Shown: in pieces, positions 56,398 through 64,000 of the stretch
Layout of the letters: each line of letters starts with the position of its first letter
Position numbering within the stretch: the first letter of the stretch is position 1
Source: Brachypodium distachyon
Taxonomy: Eukaryota > Streptophyta > Magnoliopsida > Poales > Poaceae
Reading direction: 5' to 3'
DNA length: 64,000 nucleotides
NCBI RefSeq assembly: GCF_000005505.3
Contig: NC_016133.3
Span: 2,542,001-2,606,000, forward strand
Notes under the pieces: model-generated
What the model was told of the DNA's origin: nothing
The model's input: only the letters and a program-made list of their open reading frames with translations
Databases searched by the model: none
Translations under genes and position numbers: made by a program

Positions 56398-57626
56398 GTG
56401 AGAACCCCCGTCCTTCCCCTCCCTTCCCTTCTGCTCTGGTTCCCCTCGCCGCCGTTCGTTTAGTCTCGACTCGATTTCATCAGATCCGTCCTCGGTGAGG
56501 GATCCGATCTGGACGGGTCTCGCGCTCTTAGGCCACCGATTTGTTGGTTTGTTGCTGGACGTTGTGGGCGAGGCGTGAACTACCTAGCGTTTGGGTGATT
56601 TCGTGGCGCGTGGCGCGTGGCGGATACTACTCGCTGCTAGGGTTCGTTACGGTCTCGATTGGGATTAGATGCTGCTGTTGTTTCGGTTCAATACCAGATA
56701 AAAAAAATCTTGATATTAATGGGCTTTTAGAAACTGTTGTAGTTCATCTTTTATTGTTGGTGAGCTATTGAGTGAGGCCATACATAAGTAGTGTGTTATC
56801 TTTTGTTTCTCTGTTTTAGGCAAGCACTCTATTTCCCAACCTGAGTACCCTATGTAATCTAATGGCAATGATACAGATGTTTCTGGTTGGTTATTACAAA
56901 TTTACAAGCATTTATCTGTGTACTGAAGGAAGGATACATGTGCCTTATTGTTTGCAAGTTTGTATACTGGAACACTGTTTATATATGTACATTTGGAACT
57001 AGTTTGCAATTTGTTTATCAGTTTTCCTATGGGTGATTATTCATCGTTCCAGTTATGATTAACTGTTCTGGTATGAGCTTGCCTGTATGGAGTGCTACTT
57101 CTGATCCATGTCCATTAGATATGTGTGATGTTTGATGTAGCTATAATTGTTATAATCAAATGTGAGTTTCCTATTATGCCATGGCTTTGTTCGTGTTCAT
57201 GAGGGCTCTAAACTGTTTTAGCAGACTAGACTAGACCTTCGTGGTCCTTCGGAGACCTGAACTGGAGAGTTGCCCACTATTGTTTTATCCAATTGTCTTC
57301 ATTATACTTGATTCTGTTGAATTTTTTTGGTTGTGTGTGCTTTTGCATTGCATCTATATTTCTGTAGTACTAAGATCATTAGTAGAAATATCTTGGGACA
57401 GCATGATTTTGTTGATGTTGGGTGTTATTTTCACCTCTGCTCTCTGGAGTGTAAATTTATCTGCTGGTGGCATATGAATTGATAGTATAATTCTGTTGTC
57501 TTGTTTCTGCAGTTGTGTTATTCCACATGTAAATGTCTCGATTCTGCTATTATGATGATACCAACAGTTTAGCAATTTCTTGAAATCTCACCTTTGAATC
57601 ACCAATGTTTGTTTGTTCTAATCCAG
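56398..57626 (+). other. Intron in the 5' UTR of eIF5
   Basis: Donor acccgag/gtgagaacc and acceptor taatccag/gtagcagc bound a 1.2-kb T-rich stretch. Long leader introns near the promoter often enhance expression of plant housekeeping genes (general knowledge). Position inferred from splice consensus only. Confidence 0.6.
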
Positions 57627-57692
57627 GTAGCAGCAGCATCTGTTTTGCTGCAATCTGACAAAGTGGAGGGCTTAGAAGGTGAAGCTTCTTTT

Positions 57693-57911
57693 ATGTCTGA
57701 ACAAGCATCGGTTTATTTGGGATCAGTTGGATTGCTGGGAGAGTATTCTCGTTCAACGAGAAAAAGGCACAAGTTTCTTCTCCCCTGCATGCATCAAGAG
57801 CCCATTAGGCTTTCTGGTTCTGAGAGGTCACTTGCCCCTACCAGTGCTAGTCAGCTCACTTTTCTTGAAGGACCAGCAGCTACTCTTTCTTCTGAATTTT
57901 GTCACATCTGA
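57693..57911 (+). CDS. Upstream ORF (72 codons) in the eIF5 leader
   Basis: The first ATG in the inferred second leader exon opens a 72-residue frame (MSEQASVYLGSVGLLGEYSR...) ending TGA at 57909-57911, 34 nt before the main ATG. Its start context is poor (ctttt ATG t), while that of the main start is strong (ccaaa ATG G). The arrangement suits leaky scanning. eIF5 levels affect start-codon stringency, so self-regulation is plausible. I recall eIF5 among plant genes with conserved-peptide uORFs but could not verify this. Confidence 0.5.
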   Translation: MSEQASVYLGSVGLLGEYSRSTRKRHKFLLPCMHQEPIRLSGSERSLAPTSASQLTFLEGPAATLSSEFCHI

Positions 57912-57945
57912 TAGCATCTGCCGCAGAAGAAAAGCTTGATCCAAA

Positions 57946-59310
57946 ATGGCGCTGCAGAACATTGGTGCTTCAAACAAGGATGATGCCTTCTACAGGTACA
58001 AGATGCCCCGGATGTTGACCAAAATAGAAGGCCGTGGTAATGGCATCAAGACAAATATCGTTAACATGGTTGATATAGCAAAAGCACTTGCCAGGCCTGC
58101 TTCCTACACAACCAAGTACTTTGGGTGCGAACTTGGGGCACAATCAAAATTTGATGAGAAGACAGGAATCTCCTTGGTTAATGGTGCTCATGACACGTCA
58201 AAGCTTGCTGGTCTTCTGGAGAACTTCATTAAGAAGTATGTTCAGTGTTATGGTTGTGGCAACCCTGAGACAGAGGTCCTCATCTCTAAGACCCAGATGA
58301 TAACTCTGAAATGTGCTGCCTGTGGCTTCCTTTCGGATGTTGACATGAGGGACAAGCTCACTACATTCATCCTGAAGAATCCACCAGAACAGAAGAAGGG
58401 AGGCAAAGACAAGAAAGCTATGCGAAGGGCTGAGAAGGAGAGGCTCAAAGAAGGCGAGGCTGCTGATGAGGAGATGAAGAAACTCAAAAAGGATGCAAAG
58501 AAGAAAGGTGGGTCTTCCAAGGAGAGTACTGCAAAAGGTGTTTCAAAGAAAAAGGCTGGTGGTGGTTCTGATGAAGAACATGCAACCTCACCAACTCACA
58601 GTAGAGATGCTGACTTTGCAGCTTCTGCAGATGATGACGACGACAATGATGTGCAGTGGGCGACTGACACATCTGCAGAGGCTGCGAAAAAACGCATGCA
58701 GGAGCAGCTGAGTGCAGCAACTGCTGAAATGGTTATGCTTGCCACTGAGGAGACAGAGAAGAAGAAGAAACAGACCCTGCAGAAAGAGGCTAGTGCTAAT
58801 GGTAACGGGGCAGCAAAGGATAAAGATGATTCCAATGGCAATCAGACTGGGGCCAAGGCCACTCCTTATGATGATCTGGTTGAAGAGATCAAAGCTACCT
58901 TGGGCAATGCCGCCACAACAGCTCAGCTCAAGACTCTGCTGTCCTCCTCAGCCCTGTCCCCCAAGGAAGTGATGGATGCTCTCTTTGAGGCGCTCTTTCA
59001 CGGTGTGGGCAAGGGATTCGCCAAGGACGTCTTGAAGAACAAGAAGTTCCTCGCTGCTGCAGTGCCTGATGAAGATGCTCAGATGCTCCTACTCCAGACT
59101 ATTGAGGCTTTCTGTGGCAAGTGCAGTGCTGAAGCCCTGAAGGAGGTCCCAGTCGTCCTGAAGGCCCTCTACGATGGAGACGTCCTGGATGAAGAAACCA
59201 TAGTGCAGTGGTACAACGAGGCTGTTGCTGCCGGTAAGAACTCCCAGGTCGTGAAGAACGCCAAGCCAGTGGTGGAGTGGCTCCAGAGCGCCGAATCCGA
59301 CGAGGAGTGA
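57946..59310 (+). CDS. eIF5: Translation initiation factor eIF5
   Basis: Single coding exon, 454 residues. eIF5 is the GTPase-activating protein for eIF2-GTP in the cytosolic 43S/48S complex. The N-terminal domain has FYRYKMPRM (conserved Arg finger), [13 protein letters not shown] and a C4 zinc ribbon ([11 protein letters not shown] ... CAACG) starting near residue 101. A Lys/Glu-rich linker follows (about 145-285). The C-terminal W2/HEAT domain (about 300-454) binds eIF2beta and eIF3 and ends [12 protein letters not shown] and [10 protein letters not shown], with the usual acidic tail. Length matches plant eIF5 (about 430-460). It is preceded by a leader intron and a uORF. Coding is intronless, as is common for plant eIF5 genes. 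Confidence 0.96.
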   Translation: MALQNIGASNKDDAFYRYKMPRMLTKIEGRGNGIKTNIVNMVDIAKALARPASYTTKYFGCELGAQSKFDEKTGISLVNGAHDTSKLAGLLENFIKKYVQCYGCGNPETEVLISKTQMITLKCAACGFLSDVDMRDKLTTFILKNPPEQKKGGKDKKAMRRAEKERLKEGEAADEEMKKLKKDAKKKGGSSKESTAKGVSKKKAGGGSDEEHATSPTHSRDADFAASADDDDDNDVQWATDTSAEAAKKRMQEQLSAATAEMVMLATEETEKKKKQTLQKEASANGNGAAKDKDDSNGNQTGAKATPYDDLVEEIKATLGNAATTAQLKTLLSSSALSPKEVMDALFEALFHGVGKGFAKDVLKNKKFLAAAVPDEDAQMLLLQTIEAFCGKCSAEALKEVPVVLKALYDGDVLDEETIVQWYNEAVAAGKNSQVVKNAKPVVEWLQSAESDEE

Positions 59311-61037
59311 AGATGTACCACTATAGCCTACTGCTTGCTTGAAGTGTCCTTCGTTTGAGTTTTCAAGTTTCAGTCGTTGTCTTTGGTGTTTTGAGTGTCA
59401 GTATCTGCGTTTGAGTTATTTGGTTGGTTTTCTGTATCCAGTCAGTTAAAACACTACTTATGTCTGGTGTGCGTGTGGTGTTTATGCTTTCAACTGCCCT
59501 TCGATGAACTACTTACGTTGAAGACATTTTCTATGAAATGTTGTGATATATAGTGCGAGCCAATTTGTGTTGCATGTATTCTGCTGAGATTGAACGACGG
59601 AAATGGGCGGGACACGCCTCTTTTTTTTTTTTCTTTTTTTTTTTTTTTACATCAACACGCCTCTTTGTATCGCTATTACTGTTATCCATCGTTGCCTGAC
59701 GAAGAAAAGTGCACCCTGGCCTCTAGTCATAGAGACCCTATGCGAAGTTGCGAACTGCCTGAGAGAAATTCAGAAAATCATGCTCACACAATCTTCTGCC
59801 GTTCAAGTTGGTGAACCACCGGGTCGGAATGCCTGCTGGCTGCTGCTGGTGGCGTCGTCATCTTGCTTGCTGATGACCCACTGGCGCCTACGGGGTTGTG
59901 ATCTTCCTTGCCGATGAGCAGCTGGCTGACATTGGCTCACCTGGTTGTCTTCTGCCAATAACGGCCGACATTGCTGCCTCGCCATCCCGTCCTGCCCAAA
60001 TTGCAGTCTGCCGGTGCCCCTGCTATCCCTGTAAGCTATTCTTCGGCACCGGTGTGCCAGGCCCCTCCCTTCTCTCCCTAACCCTATGCCAGGTAGCGGG
60101 GATTTCGCCGCTGCTCATCTTGGCTCACCGTCACCGCCGTGGCTGTCTCTAGTTTGGTCCGGTCCTGGGCTCGGCGTCGCTGGCTCACGCTCTATTTCGG
60201 TCCGGTCCTGACCTCGGCATTGCTGGCTCCGACTTCACAGGCAGGCACCATCGCTTCCATCTCCCTCCTCTCTCGTGTGAAGTGCCAAGCGTCGCTTTAC
60301 CATTTCGCAATTCAACCAGTGTCACAAACCAGTAGAGTACGAACAGCCTGTACCCTTTGAACTGAAAGAGAGATGTAAATAAACCATTAAACCAGAGTCA
60401 GGTCTCCAACTATGGTTTGTTTCAGCAACTAAAAATCCGACTTGGCTGGAACAAATGCGAAAACAAAAGGAAAAACAGCAAGCAAGCTCTGGTCTATTCT
60501 TGGATGCGTTCACAGAAATATCCTGTACAAGAAATTGTTGAAAGGTTCACTTCATTGATTCAGTAATATTACTCCGGTTTAATAAAAACAGCTTCTCCAC
60601 CGAGGAAACCAGGAACAGATAGTAACCAGTTAGCTGCCGCCAGTACTTCAAACTCTGGTTTTTCATATACACCGCATTACTAGAGTTCAATTTGTAGCAC
60701 ATGGAACTGATAGAATTGTCTACAGCCCTGCTAAAATTGCAACCGGTTTTACATACACCACACCTCCAGCCCCCTACAGATGTTCCTAAACAAATAGCTA
60801 CAATGGTACTAGGTACATCTCAGATGCGCGCCGAGGAAATGCTTCCTGCTTTGTTCTGTTCGCCATCAAGAAGAACTTATTATTGTTCATATGCCAGCAT
60901 TGCCCTCATCATAGAGGTCCATTGTTACGCCTCAGTGAGAGGCAGAGCTGCCTGCTGACTGGTGAAAAATGAATTGTTCTCACTTACCCAGTTATTCCAT
61001 AAATATTATAACCAATCTTTTGGTTCTTCAACTGGAG
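59311..61037. other. eIF5 3' UTR, intergenic DNA and EXO70 3' UTR (convergent genes)
   Basis: eIF5 and EXO70 converge here. T-rich runs lie at 59620-59650. GC-rich 59800-60250 has open frames in several frames on both strands with no domain or codon bias. Nothing else supported. Confidence 0.4.
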
Positions 61038-63068
61038 TTAATTCACTGCGGAAGCACTCCGATAGAACCCTGCCGTCACACTACTGGGCCTGCCATTGGA
61101 GTGGCCGATCTGGAAGCTCCCAGCCCTCCTGGGACGGGGCATGAAGAGCGTACTGAGCATCTTTTCCAAACCGTCGACGGTGTACTTCACATACTTGCTA
61201 GCACTTACATCCTGCTCCACGAGCGGCCCGTAGTTCTGCATGTAGCTCCGGTAGGCAGGAACTATTGCCTGTAGCACAAGGTCACATGCCTCCGCCCTCA
61301 AATCCTTGTCTGGTATGATCCATGCCGATTGTTCATGAAACATCTCACTGAATCTTGCATTGAAAGTTTTGAGGCGCTGCTTTACGAGGTCTTTTGCTGT
61401 GGCCCGACCCTTGGAGAACAAGATTAGCCCCTCCCGGTTGAGCAGCGGTGACAGTGGCCCCCAGCTACTCCTCATAAACATCTCCAGGTAGTAACCCTTA
61501 AACTGTTCACGATCCCTGAGCCACACATCACCCAAGAGCTCACCTAGCTTAGTAGCCTTCAAATGTTTAAAGAAATGCCAGTGTGTGTTCATCATGAAGA
61601 TATACGATAGAGTAACATTCCCGTACCCCTTGGACCAAACATCAAAGTTGGCTTCAAGGGCCTTGACAATGTTAAGCACTGCGGCAACAAGCATATTGTC
61701 ATTGAATACCTCCTTGCGCCAGCTCCGGTGGATGGTGAGCACCTGTGCAAGCACAGGCCTATAATTCTCACTAAGGAGCCGGTTGCAGTACTCAACAACA
61801 AAAGAAACCAGGCGCGGCACACCCCCATCAGCTGGGGGAGGCATGTGCCGCTGAAGCTCCACCTGCACGAGCAACTCCTCAAAGATTTCAACGGCACCAT
61901 CCACCAACAATTTCACAAGGTCCCTTGTCTGGCACTGAATATCCGCACAGACCTTTCCACCGAACAATCGGTTAAAGTCCAACCTCAGCTTATTCAAAGA
62001 ATCAAACACCTCCAGCAAACGCAGGAGCTTGATGGGGTCCTTCTTGACATCCGCAACTGCACGGCCAAACCTCAAGAAATCAAGAACACTAGCCTGTGCT
62101 GCCACCTCGGCGAAGCACGCTGATGAAACATCCTTGTGCTGGCCAAACACCTTGGCGCAGAGCTGCCGCTCAGACTCAAGGAGGCGGCGCACCACAAACT
62201 CCAAATGCTGCCCCCACAACTCGACACCAGGTCCCAATGCCTGTGCATCATCCGCCGGGTTGCGCAAGTAATCGAGGCCAAGGGCACGAACGCTGGCACT
62301 GACCACGCCACCGCGTGCATCGGCATACATGGAAATGCAGCTGTCTCGCCGGCCATTGGCCACAAGGCGGTCCAGAATCAGGCTGAGCTTGCGGACCGCG
62401 GTGGCGGGGATGCGAGACGACGACGAAATGGATGCGGAGCTGGTGGCGCCGTGCTGCTGCATCGCGAGCGGCGCGGAGTGCTCGGCTAGGAGGCGGCGGA
62501 ACACGCCCTCAAGCATGTCCAGCGCGGCTGCCAGGAGCCCCCCATCGAGGTACCCGGACGGTTTCCTGAGCTCATCCAGAGCGACCCCGACCTCGGCGAG
62601 GAACCGCGGGTCGGCGAGGTCGTGGTCACCAAGATACTCGACGATGTCGGCGAGCCACTGGGCGGCGAGGCCGCAGTTATCCGACAGGAACCTCAGCGCC
62701 TCCTCGAGCCGGCCGAGCACGGCGAGGTACCCGGGTAGGTCGCCCGCCGGGCCAGGGCCCCCCTCGCCGGCCTCGAGCAGCGAAGGCTCGAGCCCGTGCA
62801 CGGCGTCGAACACCTTGAGGACCGCGGCGGCGGGGCCGACGGCGCGGTCGATGTGCGGGCCGGCGGCGACCAGCTCGGCCCGGGGCGCCCGGATCGGGCG
62901 CACGGCGGCCTCCAGCGCCGGCAGCGCCGCCTGGATCTCCTCGAGCCGGGGCGCCCCGCGCGCCATCGCCTGCCCCATCGCGCGCGACCGCTCCACGCCG
63001 GCTCGCAGCGAGCGCGCCGCCGCCGCCAGGGGCGATGCCGCCGCGAGGTCGTCGACGTCCTGATCCAT
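61038..63068 (-). CDS. EXO70: Exocyst subunit EXO70 family protein (intronless)
   Basis: 676 residues on the minus strand, start ATG at 63068-63066 (MDQDVDDLAAASPLAAA), stop TAA at 61040-61038. EXO70 binds phosphoinositides and tethers secretory vesicles at the plasma membrane as part of the exocyst. The long Pfam Exo70 domain fills about residues 230-640, with RLVSFVVEYCNRLLSENYRP, IFMMNTHWHFFKHLK, GRATAKDLVKQRLKTFN and the C-terminal YRSYMQNYGPLVEQ then SASKYVKYTVDGLE. The N-terminal part (LEAAVRPIRAPRAEL, INRAVGPAAAV-like HIDRAVGPAAAVLKV) suggests a plant subgroup resembling EXO70G, which is tentative. An in-frame ATG 99 nt upstream exists but adds a non-family leader, so the MDQ start was preferred. 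The GC-rich first 700 bp is typical of grass genes. Confidence 0.93.
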   Translation of the reverse strand: MDQDVDDLAAASPLAAAARSLRAGVERSRAMGQAMARGAPRLEEIQAALPALEAAVRPIRAPRAELVAAGPHIDRAVGPAAAVLKVFDAVHGLEPSLLEAGEGGPGPAGDLPGYLAVLGRLEEALRFLSDNCGLAAQWLADIVEYLGDHDLADPRFLAEVGVALDELRKPSGYLDGGLLAAALDMLEGVFRRLLAEHSAPLAMQQHGATSSASISSSSRIPATAVRKLSLILDRLVANGRRDSCISMYADARGGVVSASVRALGLDYLRNPADDAQALGPGVELWGQHLEFVVRRLLESERQLCAKVFGQHKDVSSACFAEVAAQASVLDFLRFGRAVADVKKDPIKLLRLLEVFDSLNKLRLDFNRLFGGKVCADIQCQTRDLVKLLVDGAVEIFEELLVQVELQRHMPPPADGGVPRLVSFVVEYCNRLLSENYRPVLAQVLTIHRSWRKEVFNDNMLVAAVLNIVKALEANFDVWSKGYGNVTLSYIFMMNTHWHFFKHLKATKLGELLGDVWLRDREQFKGYYLEMFMRSSWGPLSPLLNREGLILFSKGRATAKDLVKQRLKTFNARFSEMFHEQSAWIIPDKDLRAEACDLVLQAIVPAYRSYMQNYGPLVEQDVSASKYVKYTVDGLEKMLSTLFMPRPRRAGSFQIGHSNGRPSSVTAGFYRSASAVN

Positions 63069-64000
63069 CGCCTGTGCTCGGGTGTATGGAGAGAGAGTGA
63101 GAGAGGGATGGAGAGAAGCCGCCGCTCCCCGGATGGAGAGCGCAATGAGGTCTGATTTTGGAATCACGGCTTCTTGCTGTGGGCGGAGAGAGAGAGGGGG
63201 GGTTTCTTCGGGTTTTTAGGTTGGAAGAGGAGACTCTGGTCGGGGAGAAGAGACTACAGTAGCCCTTTGCTTGTTCGTGTCATTGTGTTGTGTGTGTGCG
63301 CATAATGATTTTGTTTTGTTTTTAGAGGATCCAGATTCCAGAAACCCCGGTCGTCAATGGCAGGGCTGGTTTTCGATGCATCAACGCATGGTAGCTTTAT
63401 TTTTCTAGCCGGACTTTTTTGCCACTTCTTATTACGAAAGATAACGGAAATATAACGTTTCGGACGTAAAAGACGGCAAAAGACAGAGAAAAAAAAAGGA
63501 GGGATAGAGGAGAGCAGCAGGAAATCTACGCGGCAGAAAACCCACCGAAAAATAATAATCATATTTTCAGTAACAAAAATAACTATTAATCACTTTATTT
63601 CTGAAATCGTAACCTGACTATTCTCGCTTGCATTCTGGATCCACACATGCCACCTATCCATCTTCATGTCAAAAACTATTTGTCACCTTCTCTCTTCCTA
63701 ATCTCTTCCTAATCTCAGTAGGGTGGGGGGTGTCAATGTTAATCGAGAAATGATGAGCGGATGTAGCAATTGACTGCTGCGTTCTTTTCGGATTCCAGAA
63801 CTAGCTTCTTCTAAAAACTGCCATCATATAGCTTTTTGAAGAAAACCACGTCTCAGATTTAGATAGGTTTCCAAAGTAGTTTAGTCCACTAATTTGATAG
63901 CCTAATAAAAATTTAGACAACGGTTTCTAGAGAAAACTGATGGCGCCTGTCAGTGCTCTCACGCCATGGGTCGAGACTTGAGACCTTCGGGAGCACCTCA
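63069..64000. other. EXO70 5' leader/promoter and flanking DNA
   Basis: Includes a GA/CT-rich leader (gagagagagtgagagaggg near 63090-63110). No further gene seen to the window end; AT-rich from 63400. Confidence 0.4.

Noticed and set aside
59594..60360. Several ORFs downstream of eIF5 in GC-rich sequence
   Set aside because: Frames overlap on both strands with no domain, and they lie between convergent genes in likely UTR or intergenic DNA.
63069..63167. 33-residue N-terminal extension of EXO70 from an upstream in-frame ATG
   Set aside because: Sequence is leader-like and not in the family; the MDQDVDDL start fits better, although the frame is open and the extension cannot be fully excluded.

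Overview
The window is nuclear DNA of a flowering plant, almost certainly a grass. The genes carry many short GT-AG introns, exon GC is high and rises in some first exons, and there are several Stowaway-type MITEs with CTCCCTCC-like ends and TA target duplications, as is typical of Pooideae. Seven recognisable gene loci plus a local tandem expansion in 64 kb is dense for a grass, so a compact Pooideae genome such as Brachypodium is plausible. This is inference; no species-diagnostic sequence was tested.

Layout. 1-5233 (+): 3' part of a long coiled-coil gene ending in a membrane anchor, TNO1-like (trans-Golgi network). 6862-30427 (+): a tandem array of three TIFY-CCT-GATA (ZML-type) transcription factor genes. 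Copy A (7385-10634) is intact. Copy B (19843-23889) has lost its GATA zinc-finger exon. Copy C (25363-30427) keeps all domains but has a 5-bp duplication that shifts the frame in exon 2. Between A and B lies a decayed PIF/Harbinger transposon with both of its genes (about 12970-16805). A TRIM-like LTR element with a perfect target duplication sits in an intron of C. 34059-38312 (+): DNA primase small subunit, preceded by E2F-like sites and carrying a one-base frameshift just before a predicted catalytic Asp. 39453-42026 (+): At-4/1-like coiled-coil protein. 42952-48529 (+): SERRATE. 49774-55702 (+): a complete, young Copia LTR retrotransposon with an uninterrupted 1438-residue gag-pol frame. 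57946-59310 (+): eIF5, with a 5' UTR intron and a 72-codon upstream ORF. 61038-63068 (-): an intronless EXO70 exocyst gene.

The genes do not form a pathway. They are ordinary housekeeping and regulatory genes: Golgi trafficking, replication priming, miRNA and mRNA processing, translation initiation and exocytosis. The dynamic part is the ZML array, where tandem duplication, MITE insertion and small deletions have produced three structurally different products. Shared insertions and promoter similarity indicate that B and C are the younger pair and A the older branch.

All exon models were made by eye from splice consensus, reading phase and, for the ZML genes, comparison among the three copies. 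No search or alignment program was run.
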